This document shows positions 44,082 through 53,479 of a stretch of DNA of 64,000 bases, piece by piece; within the stretch, counting starts at the first letter, position 1, and every line of letters begins with the position of its first letter. Source of the stretch: Candidatus Saganbacteria bacterium (lineage in GTDB: Bacteria > Margulisbacteria > WOR-1 > XYC2-FULL-46-14 > WPAF01); NCBI GenBank assembly GCA_016223205.1, contig JACRPM010000005.1, positions 1 to 64,000 of the forward strand, written 5' to 3'. The position numbers and the translations under genes were made by a program. The notes under the pieces are model-generated. The model was not told the DNA's origin. It saw only the letters and a program-made list of their open reading frames with translations, and did not search any database.

Positions 44082-44999
44082 TTATTTAGTCTCCAACAGC
44101 TTCCGCAGTGCGGCCTGATATTTCAGGTCCACCTTGTGATCGATAGCCGGAAAGCCCGAGATCACTGAATTTGCCGGGATGTCTTTGGTAACTCCTGATT
44201 TGGCCATCACCACCGTATTCTCACCTACAGTTATATGCCCATTAAAGCCCGCCTGGCCGCCCACTGTCACATGATTACCGAAAGTAACCGACCCCGCAAA
44301 GCCCACCAGCGCGGTGATGGCGCAGTCCTCGCCGATCACGCAGTTGTGGGCAATGTGGGTTAGATTATCTATCTTGGCGCCCCGGCCGATCACCGTATCC
44401 CCGATCGTCCCCCGCGCTATACAGGTATTGGCATAGATCTCCACATCATCCCCGATGACTACCGAGCCGATCTGGGGGATCTTTTCGTGAATGTTCCCCG
44501 CCGGCGCGAAGCCGTAACCATCAACCCCGATGCGCGCTCCCGAATGGATGATCACCCTTTTACCGAGTTTAACTCCTGGATAAAGTGTGACCTGGGGATG
44601 GATGATCGACTCATCGCCGATTATTACTTCCGGTCCGATATAGGATAATGCGCCAACTGAAACATCTTTGCCCAGCTTGGCGGTATTATCTATCACCGCG
44701 GTTGGATGAACGCCGGGCTCAACTTTAAAGAGGGGAGGGGTGAATTCTTTCAGGATGCGGGCTAGGGCCAGACGAGGGTTCTTGACCAGAATGGCGGACT
44801 TTTTGCCGGTATCCGTGCCTTTTATAACGACCAGAGCAGAGGCCGGGGACTTGAGCGCGGCGGACAGGTTGTTCTTTTCGAGGACAAAGACCAGGTCGCC
44901 ATTTTTGGCTCCTTCAAGGGTCGCAATGCCGTCAATCTTTGCTTGAGGGTCGCCCTGGACTTCGCCCCCCACCAGAGCGGCGAGCTCCGCCAGGGTCAT
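44082..44999 (-). CDS. lpxD: UDP-3-O-acylglucosamine N-acyltransferase
   Basis: A 305-residue LpxD of lipid A synthesis. An N-terminal uridine-binding domain (about 1-95; GDPQAKIDGIATLEGAKNGDL) is followed by left-handed beta-helix hexapeptide repeats (VIGDESIIHPQVTLYPGVKLG, in part), with DNLTHIAHNCVIGE carrying the catalytic His, and a short C-terminal helix. It follows the OmpH/Skp homologue by 2 bases. Confidence 0.94.
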   Translation of the reverse strand: MTLAELAALVGGEVQGDPQAKIDGIATLEGAKNGDLVFVLEKNNLSAALKSPASALVVIKGTDTGKKSAILVKNPRLALARILKEFTPPLFKVEPGVHPTAVIDNTAKLGKDVSVGALSYIGPEVIIGDESIIHPQVTLYPGVKLGKRVIIHSGARIGVDGYGFAPAGNIHEKIPQIGSVVIGDDVEIYANTCIARGTIGDTVIGRGAKIDNLTHIAHNCVIGEDCAITALVGFAGSVTFGNHVTVGGQAGFNGHITVGENTVVMAKSGVTKDIPANSVISGFPAIDHKVDLKYQAALRKLLETK

Positions 45000-45001
45000 G
45001 G

Positions 45002-45457
45002 CTATTTGTTAAGTTCGGAGACGACCATGTCGGTCAGGTCCGTGCCGCCGGTGATGACCACCTGTTTGTCCACCACGACCTCTATCCCCATCTTCTTAGC
45101 CACGGTGGTGACGGCTTTGACGATGTCCTGTTGGAGCCGGATAGTGAGCTTTTCGTTGGTCTTTAAGAGCTCTTCCCGCTTGGGGGCCAGCTTTTTCTCG
45201 AGGTCGTCTTTCATTTTATCAAGGTCTTCTTTGGCTTTGCCTTGCTTTTCGGCCTCCTGGAGCTTCTTCTGGGACTCGTCAAATTCCTTCTTAAAGGCCT
45301 CTTCCTTCTTGGCCAGCTCGCCCTGCGCCTTGCTGGTCTCTTTGTATTCCTTAAAAACCTTCTGCACGTCTATAAAACCCATGCCCACCAGGCCCTGGGC
45401 GCCCGCCATGGTCGCCAAAAATCCGGACAAAATGATCGCTGCCAGTAATTTTTTCAT
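45002..45457 (-). CDS. skp: OmpH/Skp family periplasmic chaperone
   Basis: A 151-residue protein: signal peptide (1-20), GMGFIDVQKVFKEYKETSKAQ, then a long charged coiled coil (about 40-115) and a beta C-terminus (VVVDKQVVITGGTDLTDMVV). Skp carries unfolded outer-membrane proteins. An extended -10 TGATATAAT on the minus strand (hexamer 45495-45490) and an AGGAGG ribosome site precede it. The skp-lpxD order is the classic envelope pairing. Confidence 0.88.
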   Translation of the reverse strand: MKKLLAAIILSGFLATMAGAQGLVGMGFIDVQKVFKEYKETSKAQGELAKKEEAFKKEFDESQKKLQEAEKQGKAKEDLDKMKDDLEKKLAPKREELLKTNEKLTIRLQQDIVKAVTTVAKKMGIEVVVDKQVVITGGTDLTDMVVSELNK

Positions 45458-45564
45458 TATAGGATCCTCCTTCTATTTAACAAGCAAAAATTATATCACA
45501 GGACGATTTTCAAATCTAGTGAAATTTTCGCCGTCCCCTGCCGATAAACAAGGAGGAGATAGAT

Positions 45565-46197
45565 ATGTCGGGATTTCATATAACTTTGAACGAAGGGGAA
45601 TACGAAAACAAGTATAGGGCGGCCCGGGCCGTGCTTACAAGGATTTGTCATGTCGAAAATCCTGATAGCGCGCAGCAGCAGGCGGCCGCCGACCTATTGG
45701 TCGAGGAAAATCATCAGCATCTGTCCAGCGACCACTCGACTTGGAATCCCTTAAGCGACGAATCGGCGACCGAATCGGAATGGCCGGCCGATTGGGATAC
45801 CCGCTGGTTCGCCGATTTTTATTCAGATACGGAAATATTTGTTCCGGATGATATCTGCCGGGTTGCGCCCGAACCGCAGCCGGTCCAGGTCCAACCGGAG
45901 CAATCACCGGTCACCCCCCCGCCTCCGCCCGCCGATGCCGGCACCCAGCCCGACGCGGGAGCGGATGATCAAGATGCGGGGGCCACGCCCCCAGCCCAGC
46001 CCGACGCCGCAACCACGACCGGGGACGCCGGAGTAGATGCGGATGGTGATTCGGTAAATGATGCCGACCAGGCGGAGGCCGACGATGCCGCCCGCCGAAG
46101 AGACGCCCAAAGACGCGAAAACGGCAACGGCCATGAGACCGGAACGCAACCGAGCGATGCCGGACGGCCCGAAGCGCCGGTAATTCCGGGAACATAA
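45565..46197 (+). CDS. Acidic Asp/Ala/Pro-rich protein of unknown function
   Basis: A 210-residue protein: a possible globular part (1-100; MSGFHITLNEGEYENKYRAA), then a low-complexity tail rich in Pro, Asp, Ala and Gln (PDAGADDQDAG-type repeats). No signal peptide, membrane helix or known motif. A strong AAGGAGG site starts a run of four genes (to 50673) that includes a Ser/Thr kinase. Substrate, adaptor or exported partner roles are open. Confidence 0.65.
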   Translation: MSGFHITLNEGEYENKYRAARAVLTRICHVENPDSAQQQAAADLLVEENHQHLSSDHSTWNPLSDESATESEWPADWDTRWFADFYSDTEIFVPDDICRVAPEPQPVQVQPEQSPVTPPPPPADAGTQPDAGADDQDAGATPPAQPDAATTTGDAGVDADGDSVNDADQAEADDAARRRDAQRRENGNGHETGTQPSDAGRPEAPVIPGT

Positions 46198-46209
46198 GGA
46201 GATAAATAT

Positions 46210-47622
46210 ATGGATGTCAGGTCAATTTGCACCGAAAGGGGAGTAACGATCCGGCCCCTGCCCGAAGGCCAATTAATGCCGGAAGAAAGCATTTCGGTAG
46301 AAGGCCAGCTGGCCACTCTTACCGAGCTTGATTTCGCCCTTAACTCTTTAGTGCAACTTATGCAGCTTGACCCTCAAGTAAAAGAGATCCTGGGACAGCC
46401 GGGACAGGCAGGCGGACTGCGCGACCATACCTGGGATATTTGGGTCGAAGCCACCAATGCGCTTTCCGAACAAACCGGTATCGCTCCGGCCGAACTTAAC
46501 ATCGAAGCCCTGGTCAAAGAAGTCGTAGGTCGGCTGACAGCCGAAGACAATTCCAGCAACGCCGGCGATATCTTCAAGCTCAATGGATTGCTCGAGCTTT
46601 TAGCCGGTGTTTACGGCCCCATCCGCGAAGCCCTGCAGGGAGACCAATATCCCCAGGCCGCGACGGTTTTCTACGCGACCTATATTGAAAACCGCTCTTT
46701 CAAGCTTACCATCAAGGCCATTCTGGAAAAATTGAACCAAGCGCTTTCCACGGAAGTTAGTTCCCGGATCAATCTCTCGCAGATCGATTGGAGCTCCCTT
46801 TCGGCCTTGTCCGTGACCGAGGTTGTTTCTCGGGTCAACTTACTGATCAGTGAGTCCTGCGCAGACTACAGCGCGATGGTTCCCCAACCGCCGGTTATAG
46901 TCCCGCCTCCTCCACCGCCACCTCCGCCCCCGCCGCCTCCTCCTGCGGATGAGCTGGAATTCAATTTTGCGCTTTCCCTGGCGCCGGCCTACGGGTTGCT
47001 GGTCTACGGCGACCAGCGGCATTCATCTCTCGAAGCCGATTTCTCTTTGCACGGCATGGCCGGTGCGCGGTTGGATTTTAACAAAGAGCTTTCTCTCCAG
47101 ATCGATTATTCCGGCCTGCACAATGTTTCCCAAGATTTTTCTTACAGCCGGGTAAGCCAGGATTCGGCTTATGTTTCCCTGGCGATCGATAATTACATTC
47201 CACAATTGGGCTTCTTGACCCAGCACGATAATTTAAACGGGGAAAGAAGCTTTTTGGGAGCGGCCGGATTGGGGATCAATTTCTACGATGGTTTGTTATA
47301 TCCCTTTGCCGGGGGCCTGGCGGGGACTTCTTTCGGCGGATACATTGGGATCCGTTCATCTTATACCTGGGAAGAATTAATGAAGCTAAATGTATCCGGC
47401 CAGCTTTTCTACAGCTATTTAGACGGTCACGAAGCGGGCGCTTCGGCTTCCGTTTCATTTAGCCCGGTCTCCTTTTTGGGTAATGATCTTCAGATAGGGA
47501 TTGGAGCCGGCGGCGCCTATGCGGATGATTCCGCCGGTATATTAGCCGGTCTCGTCCTAAGTTATGGGCCCCTGCTCGCTCCCCAGCCCGTTTCGGTAAG
47601 GCAATTAATAGGAGGATATTGA
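46210..47622 (+). CDS. Two-part protein: helical domain, polyproline linker, beta-rich domain
   Basis: A 470-residue protein: a helical N-terminal domain (1-225), a linker of about 14 consecutive prolines (near 235-250), and a C-terminal domain (about 255-470) with alternating, aromatic-rich strands (LEFNFALSLAPAYGLLVYGD, LSLQIDYSGL, LSYGPLLA) that looks like an outer-membrane barrel. No N-terminal signal peptide is found, so export by Sec is unclear. It overlaps the kinase gene by one base. Confidence 0.65.
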   Translation: MDVRSICTERGVTIRPLPEGQLMPEESISVEGQLATLTELDFALNSLVQLMQLDPQVKEILGQPGQAGGLRDHTWDIWVEATNALSEQTGIAPAELNIEALVKEVVGRLTAEDNSSNAGDIFKLNGLLELLAGVYGPIREALQGDQYPQAATVFYATYIENRSFKLTIKAILEKLNQALSTEVSSRINLSQIDWSSLSALSVTEVVSRVNLLISESCADYSAMVPQPPVIVPPPPPPPPPPPPPPADELEFNFALSLAPAYGLLVYGDQRHSSLEADFSLHGMAGARLDFNKELSLQIDYSGLHNVSQDFSYSRVSQDSAYVSLAIDNYIPQLGFLTQHDNLNGERSFLGAAGLGINFYDGLLYPFAGGLAGTSFGGYIGIRSSYTWEELMKLNVSGQLFYSYLDGHEAGASASVSFSPVSFLGNDLQIGIGAGGAYADDSAGILAGLVLSYGPLLAPQPVSVRQLIGGY

Positions 47623-48905
47623 TGCCCGGAGGTGCCCAAGCTACTAGAGTAAGATTTGCCGACACGCACCCGACTGCCGCCAGGGTGGGGCGTAAGGTCG
47701 CTCGCATCGGCGCGCCGTTGGCAGCGGGAGCGGTTTCAGCTATTTCTTTTCTGGCGCTATCTTCCGCAGCCGCTCCCCTGGCCGGGTTGGTAGTCCTGAC
47801 AGCTGCCGGATTATTGGCCGGCGAGTTTGTGATCGCGCGGCCTATCGCTAATCATTTTAGATTAAAAAGATTTGATCCGGGAAAGCTTGCGAAACTGGAA
47901 GCCGGGAAAAGCGATGCGGAAAGAAGGCTAAGAGACCTTTCATTTGACGGCGGGAACAATGTCCTTATAGGGTCGTTGGGCGGCGGGGGCATGGCCTACG
48001 TGTTGAAGGTCTTTAATCGGGGCACGGAAAAAATGCGAGTTTATAAACTCCCCCGGCCGGAAGTGTTGATAAACCCGGAATACCTGGCCCGTTTTAATCG
48101 CGAGATGGCGGCGATGCGCACCCTGGAAGACCCCTCCATTGTGCGGATCGAGGATGTTATTAATGTGGATCACGAGACCTATTGCCGACTTACCCATCAA
48201 GACATAGCGGCATATTTAAAAAGTCTTCCTGCGGAACAGCGGAAGCAATTGGTCGTGCCCCTAAGCATTCCCGGCATAATCATGGAATACGTGGATAGCC
48301 CGACCTTGAGGCAATATTTCCAAATGGGCATAAACTGCTGGGATAACGCCGAAAGATTGAGAGTGGGGATAGCTATTGGACAGGCGATAAAAGGGGTCCA
48401 CAGAAAAGGAATTATTCACCGGGACCTCAAGCCCGAAAACATGTTCGGCATCCCCGACCCAACGAATCGCTCCCTGCTTCATCCCATCAATCCTATAAAG
48501 CTTTTTGATTTTGGCATCACCAAGAGAATAGGGGACCAGGGACTGACCCAGGATGGAACTGCCATGGGGACTCCCGAATATATGTCCCCCGAACAGGCCA
48601 AAGGCAGTGATTCTCTTGATAAAAGGTCCGATGTTTATTCCTGGGGAGTTATGCTCTGGGAATTATTGGCAGGAGAGCCGGTTTTTGGGATCTGCGAGGA
48701 CGGCAAGACGCCCGCTTATTTAGTTAAGATTTTAACCAAGCCGATACCCAAGGTTGAGGCGCTGGGGTTCGGGAAAGGCGATCCGGACCTGGTAAAGCTG
48801 ATGCAATGGTTCTTTGATAAAATATTGGCTAAAGATCCCAACCATAGGTTCTCCACGATCGACGAGGCCTTGCCCTATTTAGAAGAAATGTATTCGAGAT
48901 CATAG
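47622..48905 (+). CDS. Ser/Thr protein kinase with N-terminal membrane segments
   Basis: A 427-residue kinase. Hydrophobic helices at about 28-75 precede a complete Hanks-type domain (about 105-425): GGGGMAYVLKV glycine loop, VYKLPRP Lys, IIHRDLKPENM with the catalytic Asp, LFDFGITKR (DFG), GTPEYMSPEQA and SDVYSWGVMLWELLAG. Unlike the protein at 15400, all catalytic residues are kept. The start ATG 47622 follows GGAGG with 6-base spacing. It is embedded in an unusual acidic/beta protein cluster. Confidence 0.9.
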   Translation: MPGGAQATRVRFADTHPTAARVGRKVARIGAPLAAGAVSAISFLALSSAAAPLAGLVVLTAAGLLAGEFVIARPIANHFRLKRFDPGKLAKLEAGKSDAERRLRDLSFDGGNNVLIGSLGGGGMAYVLKVFNRGTEKMRVYKLPRPEVLINPEYLARFNREMAAMRTLEDPSIVRIEDVINVDHETYCRLTHQDIAAYLKSLPAEQRKQLVVPLSIPGIIMEYVDSPTLRQYFQMGINCWDNAERLRVGIAIGQAIKGVHRKGIIHRDLKPENMFGIPDPTNRSLLHPINPIKLFDFGITKRIGDQGLTQDGTAMGTPEYMSPEQAKGSDSLDKRSDVYSWGVMLWELLAGEPVFGICEDGKTPAYLVKILTKPIPKVEALGFGKGDPDLVKLMQWFFDKILAKDPNHRFSTIDEALPYLEEMYSRS

Positions 48906-48930
48906 ATAATGTCCCTAAGGAGGAAATAAC

Positions 48931-50673
48931 ATGGTAGCGATCGTAAAAGTTCCCGGAATGATGTTCCAGCAAAGAGCGGTCACGATTTCCCAGGGTGAGC
49001 CGGCGGAAAATGACAATCCGCCGCCTTCCCCGTCGGAGGGCGGATTACAAGGATCGATAGGCCAGGTGTGGCAATGCACGGCCTTTAGCGCCGGCCCGGC
49101 CCCCACCGAAGATGTGCAGGATGCCGGGGATTATGATTATTTTCCGGATGCCGAGGACCAGCCGGACACCATCGAAGTGGATGTTGACGGCGACGGCGAA
49201 GCGGATCTCGAAGTTACCGATGAGGCGGATATTCCCGATGAGGGAGTGATCGTCGAAGACGGCGATACCCCGGATGTTGATGAAGATGGAGACGGTGAGG
49301 TGGATGTGGATGAGGACGGCGATACTGTTCCGGATGGGGAAGATGCGGATGTGGCTGAAGATGGGGAGGTTTCGGGGCCTTGCGATCACGCCCCCTTTGT
49401 GGACCCCCTGCCTTTCTATCCGGCAAGGGGAGCGACGGATGTGGCGCTTTCTCCCTCTCTCACCTTCGATTGGCCCGATGGGGCGGAAGTCGATCCGGGA
49501 GATTCGATCGCAAGCTATAACCTTATTGTCAGCGTCAATCCCGACCTTAGCTCCCCGGTGATCAACGTAACCGGATTGCCCTCCAGCGAATACCCGGTTC
49601 CTGCCGGAGCCCTGGCGGATGCGACGACCTATTATTGGGCGATGGAGGCAGTGGACAATTGCGGACGAGTGACCCGTTCCACGATCTGGGATTTTACCAC
49701 TGTTCGAACCTGCTTACCCTACACCTTTATAGATACCGATTTCACGACCGGCGCCCTAAGCGGCGGCGCGATAAATGACGTTGGAACCCTAAGATTAGCC
49801 GAAGATACCAGCGCCTGGACGGGGAGGTATGAGGGGGATGTTTTGCCGGAGGCGGCGGGGTTGACCAGGACGGGAACTTTTTCTACCGCTCCCGCAAGCG
49901 ACGGCGATATCTTGACGGCCGGCACCCTGGGAACCGATGCCCTGGGATATTATGAGACCAACGCCGGATTAGATAATGCGACCGGCTGGGTGGTGGAAGC
50001 CAGGGTGAGAATAGATGGTCAGGATGGAATTACCCCCCCCTATAATGTTGGGTTTACCTTAAGAGCGGACGACGGCAGGAGGGCATTGGAATTTAGGATA
50101 GATGGAGGATCCAGCGGTCAAGTGTGCGAACCATTTAATACTGGCGGATGTTATCCGATAACGACCGGTTTTCATACTTATAGGATAGAATCACAAGGAG
50201 ATAACTTTATATTATATGTTGATGGCTTGCTGGCTATAGATGGTACGGGCATGTCTGGTTCCGGCACTAGTGGTACAAATCATATTAGGATAGGGGACCA
50301 AATAACCAATCCGGATAGCTCCTTTAGCATTGATTATGTTCGCTGGTACAATCTGGATGATCAGATTCCCTATGTTAGCCCGGGAGCTTATGAGGGAGCT
50401 ACGGTTGACACCGGGATGGTTGATAACGATCTGACGGGATCAGCCGTCAGTTGGAATCCGGCTTCGATTCCGGGCGCGGTGTCGGTAGCGGTCAGGGCCG
50501 GTAACTCACCCGATCTTACCGCTGTTCCCTGGTCAGCCGAACTAACCGACAATCCGGCTATGCTTCCGATGCTGAATGGGCAGTATATTCAATGGAGAGC
50601 TACTCTTACGGCGCCATCGCCGGCCGTGACGCCGGTGATCGAGGATGTTTCCGGCGGAACAATTTGCCCCTAA
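48931..50673 (+). CDS. Acidic calcium-binding-like protein with Ig-like and LamG-like domains
   Basis: A 580-residue protein. After about 55 residues an Asp/Glu-rich stretch (about 60-150) holds TSP3/dockerin-like calcium motifs (DVDGDGEADLE, DEDGDGEVDVDEDGD). A fibronectin/Ig-like domain follows (about 155-260), then a concanavalin/LamG-like domain (about 270-475), then a short beta C-terminus. No signal peptide is apparent (MVAIVKVPGMMFQQ). It ends 4 bases into a convergent gene. It closes the kinase-containing run. Confidence 0.75.
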   Translation: MVAIVKVPGMMFQQRAVTISQGEPAENDNPPPSPSEGGLQGSIGQVWQCTAFSAGPAPTEDVQDAGDYDYFPDAEDQPDTIEVDVDGDGEADLEVTDEADIPDEGVIVEDGDTPDVDEDGDGEVDVDEDGDTVPDGEDADVAEDGEVSGPCDHAPFVDPLPFYPARGATDVALSPSLTFDWPDGAEVDPGDSIASYNLIVSVNPDLSSPVINVTGLPSSEYPVPAGALADATTYYWAMEAVDNCGRVTRSTIWDFTTVRTCLPYTFIDTDFTTGALSGGAINDVGTLRLAEDTSAWTGRYEGDVLPEAAGLTRTGTFSTAPASDGDILTAGTLGTDALGYYETNAGLDNATGWVVEARVRIDGQDGITPPYNVGFTLRADDGRRALEFRIDGGSSGQVCEPFNTGGCYPITTGFHTYRIESQGDNFILYVDGLLAIDGTGMSGSGTSGTNHIRIGDQITNPDSSFSIDYVRWYNLDDQIPYVSPGAYEGATVDTGMVDNDLTGSAVSWNPASIPGAVSVAVRAGNSPDLTAVPWSAELTDNPAMLPMLNGQYIQWRATLTAPSPAVTPVIEDVSGGTICP

Positions 50674-51440
50674 TTAATTATCAGATAATTAAAATTGATG
50701 TTGGTTGGGGCTTTCGTGGTCGAGTTCGTAAAACTAACCGTAAAACTACCGTCAGATATAATAGGGGCAACCAGGGCCTCGTAGGTAATCCCCGTGTTTC
50801 TGGTTAATGGCGTAATAAAAATATTACTATTAGCAGTTGCCGCAGTGTTGGTAATCGAAACGTTAGAGCCACCTGAAAGTATAGTTCCCGTCCCCACGCA
50901 AAACCCCGTCCCCGTCCCGCCGGTTTGAAACTTGTTTATTTTAAGGGTTTCAGTCGAGGTCGTGCCGGTGGTTGAAATGCTGCCGGAAGTGGCGATCGTG
51001 ATATTGCTTGCCAAGCTGCTGCCGCTGATGGATCCGGCGGCCACCGTGTCCGCGGAAGCCGCGCTGTCGGCTTTGATGGCGTAAGCTACGGAATTTATTT
51101 TTAAACGGGGAGAAAGCGTTTCGCTCTCGACTGCGATCTCCAGCCATCGGTCATTGCCGTCAAAAACCGTGGTAGGGGAAGAGATCGGCCCTAATTGGGC
51201 TGTGTATTGGCCGTTAGAAGCGGTTATAGAGGTTGGGCCGAAAGAGGCCTTTTCCGTGCCGGCGGTTGAGGCATCATAGATCTTAAAGGTCATGGACTTG
51301 GTCCCGGTGACCAGATTCCCCGCACTGTCCCGCAGAGTCCCCTGATAAGTTAGATAGTAAGGCACCGTGGACCCGGCCATTGTGGCGCCCAAAAAGAAAA
51401 CCGCGATCATCAGCAGAAAAGACCTTGAATATTTCTTCAT
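50670..51440 (-). CDS. Secreted surface protein with LIIN C-terminus
   Basis: A 256-residue secreted protein: signal peptide (1-21), an N-terminal domain (YLTYQGTLRDSAGNLVTG, MTFKIYDA) of the type seen in the two larger surface proteins at 39822 and 42043, a short Ser/Thr-rich middle, and a C-terminal beta domain ending FNYLIIN. Start ATG at 51440 follows GGGAGG. It lacks the long Gly repeats of its relatives, so it shows the minimal two-domain form. Confidence 0.8.
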   Translation of the reverse strand: MKKYSRSFLLMIAVFFLGATMAGSTVPYYLTYQGTLRDSAGNLVTGTKSMTFKIYDASTAGTEKASFGPTSITASNGQYTAQLGPISSPTTVFDGNDRWLEIAVESETLSPRLKINSVAYAIKADSAASADTVAAGSISGSSLASNITIATSGSISTTGTTSTETLKINKFQTGGTGTGFCVGTGTILSGGSNVSITNTAATANSNIFITPLTRNTGITYEALVAPIISDGSFTVSFTNSTTKAPTNINFNYLIIN

Positions 51441-51496
51441 TTGCAACCTCCCGGATGCCAGATATGATAGCACTTCGAGTGGATATTTCAAGTGCC

Positions 51497-51524
51497 TTGA
51501 CACCTCCCATTTTAACTATATAAT
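51497..51524 (+). promoter_or_regulatory. Promoter of the FlgD-like surface gene, near-leaderless
   Basis: TTGACA (51497-51502), 16 bp, TATAAT (51519-51524). Transcription would begin near 51531, excluding the GTG at 51525 and leaving TTG 51534 as the likely start codon. Confidence 0.65.
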
Positions 51525-51533
51525 GTGGGCAGA

Positions 51534-52337
51534 TTGAGAAGAATAATCGCGGCAATAGCGTTCTTTTTCCTGTTGGCCGGGCTTTCCTCGGCCTACACGG
51601 TTACCGGCGAGTCCTTTGCCTCTGCCGGAGGATCTTCAACTTCCGCTAATTATGCATTGTACTCTTCGATGGGCGACGGTTTGGCGGCCTCCGCGGTTAC
51701 CGGAGAAGCCGTTTCACCCACCATCAGCAATATTCAATTTGACGGCAAGACAGTTATCAGCGGTGATTATGTTTCCGCAAATCCCACCATCACCGCCACC
51801 ATTACCGACGATTCTTCGGGGATCGACACCGCCCGCTCGGCGGTAGAACTTGATGGGAGTTTTACTTATTTGTCCGCTTTACCGGCGGGATCTTCCTATT
51901 TGGCCGGCAGTTTAAATTATAAGCCCGCCCTCACGGTGGGGACGCATTCTATAACATTCCATGCCGCGGATCTGGCCGGCAACTGGGCCACTTCCGAGGC
52001 CCTAAGCTTCAAGGTTGACAGCGGAGAGGTCAAGATCTCGGGCGCGGCCCTCAATTATCCCAATCCTTTCAATCCCGCTTCCGGGCAAACCACCGAGATC
52101 AATTACGAGCTGAATATTAATGCGGATATCGTGATCTATCTTTATGATCTTATCGGCCGGCCTATCAAGAAGATCACTTGTCCTTCCGGAACCGATGGGG
52201 GAAGGGCTGGTTATAATCGCGTGACCTGGAACGGCATTAGTGATTTTGGGGAAATAGTGGCGAATGATGTTTATATCGCGCGGATAACCCAGGGAGGCAA
52301 GCAGATCGGAAAATGCAAAATCGCGGTCTTAAAATAG
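51534..52337 (+). CDS. Secreted protein with Ig-like and FlgD-like C-terminal domains
   Basis: A 267-residue protein: signal peptide (RRIIAAIAFFFLLAGLSSA), an Ig-like domain (about 55-165; DDSSGIDTARSAVELDG), and a C-terminal FlgD-like domain (LNYPNPFNPASGQTTEINYE, then GYNRVTWNG and KIAVLK). Such C-terminal domains serve as sorting or anchoring modules in several diderm phyla. It overlaps a PorV-like gene, repeating the pairing at 55132/59489. Confidence 0.8.
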   Translation: MRRIIAAIAFFFLLAGLSSAYTVTGESFASAGGSSTSANYALYSSMGDGLAASAVTGEAVSPTISNIQFDGKTVISGDYVSANPTITATITDDSSGIDTARSAVELDGSFTYLSALPAGSSYLAGSLNYKPALTVGTHSITFHAADLAGNWATSEALSFKVDSGEVKISGAALNYPNPFNPASGQTTEINYELNINADIVIYLYDLIGRPIKKITCPSGTDGGRAGYNRVTWNGISDFGEIVANDVYIARITQGGKQIGKCKIAVLK

Positions 52338-53431
52338 CTGTTTTGGCCTGGCTTATATGCTTTAGCGCAAGCCAAGGGGAGGTCTTGGATCCCAGCCGGG
52401 TGGGGATGGGAGCGCGCACCCTGGGATTAGGCCGGGCGCAAGCGGCTCTGTCCGACCTTTCTTCCGCCTTTATCAACCCCGCCAACGCCGCCCAACTGGA
52501 CCGTCTTTCCATTTCCAGTATGTATACCAACCTTAACGAAGATGTCGCTTACAACATGATAGGACTGGGGTTTCCCATCGGGGATGGAAAATCGGGTTCT
52601 GTGGCTTTCTCATATCTGGGAGCGGGGGTGAGCGGCGTTCAGGTGACCTCGCGCGACGCCGACAGCCGCACTATCGCGACTTCCTCTTCAAATTATTCCA
52701 GTAAACTGGCGGTCATAAGCTATGGGAAAAAGGTGTTTCCCCAGGCCTCTTTCGGAGCGGCGCTTAAGCTGTACCTGCGCTCATTCGATTCGGTGAGCGG
52801 GGGCGATGCCCAGGGCTTCGATCTCGATGTGGGGGCTCTGTTTTATCCCCGTGACAACCTAAAGGTGGGAGTAGCCCTGCAAAATATCCTGCCGATTGAG
52901 GCGGCTAACTTAAAATGGGGCACCGGGCTAAAGGAAGACCTGCCGATAAATATTCGCGCAGGGATTAATTATTCTCCACGCCAAGATCTTACTCTGGTAG
53001 GAGATTACGATGTCCTAAGCGGGATTCACGCGGGAGCGGAATGGCAGCTGCACAAATTCTTTTGTCTCCGGGGCGGGGTGGATATGGTTCCTACCGGCAA
53101 AAACTCTTCCGCTACCAATTTTTCCGCCGGGGCGGGATTAAAATATCAGGGAATCGCTTTTGATTACGCCTATTATTATGATTCAACGATCAATTCCATC
53201 TCTTCGCATTTCTTCTCGCTGGGGTTTGAAATGGCGCCTAAAGCGGCCCCGCCTATTAAAATAGAACCCGTTAAAATTATTACTCCCGAGGTAAGCGCTC
53301 CGCCGGTTCCAATGATCGTCAAGCCCCTTCTGCCGGTGATCAAAAAGAAAACAGTCCCGCCCAAAAAGCCGCCGGTTAAACCCAAGAAGAAGAAAATCGC
53401 CGCGATAAGAAAATATTCGAGACACCGCTGA
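52313..53431 (+). CDS. PorV/PorQ-like (UPF0164) outer-membrane protein
   Basis: A 372-residue protein: signal peptide (about 1-21), then a FadL-like barrel beginning RVGMGARTLGLGRAQAALSD and FINPANAAQL, the hallmark of the PorV/PorQ (UPF0164) group. After the barrel a Pro/Lys-rich tail (about 310-372) has KKKTVPPKKPP-type repeats. PorV works in type IX secretion; other machinery is not present in this window. The start overlaps the FlgD-domain gene by 25 bases. Confidence 0.85.
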   Translation: MQNRGLKIAVLAWLICFSASQGEVLDPSRVGMGARTLGLGRAQAALSDLSSAFINPANAAQLDRLSISSMYTNLNEDVAYNMIGLGFPIGDGKSGSVAFSYLGAGVSGVQVTSRDADSRTIATSSSNYSSKLAVISYGKKVFPQASFGAALKLYLRSFDSVSGGDAQGFDLDVGALFYPRDNLKVGVALQNILPIEAANLKWGTGLKEDLPINIRAGINYSPRQDLTLVGDYDVLSGIHAGAEWQLHKFFCLRGGVDMVPTGKNSSATNFSAGAGLKYQGIAFDYAYYYDSTINSISSHFFSLGFEMAPKAAPPIKIEPVKIITPEVSAPPVPMIVKPLLPVIKKKTVPPKKPPVKPKKKKIAAIRKYSRHR

Positions 53432-53444
53432 TTTGTAGGCGCGC

Positions 53445-53473
53445 TTGCACAAAATCCAGTGCAATGCTATAAT
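53445..53473 (+). promoter_or_regulatory. Strong promoter in the 53432-53666 gap
   Basis: TTGCAC (53445-53450), 17 bp, TATAAT (53468-53473) with an upstream TGC extension. It precedes a structured stretch rather than an open frame. Confidence 0.7.
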
Positions 53474-53479
53474 CACTAC

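Noticed and set aside
45635-46316. Antisense frames over the acidic low-complexity gene
   Set aside because: Low-complexity GC-rich sequence opens all frames; only the plus-strand frame has a strong ribosome site and gene context.
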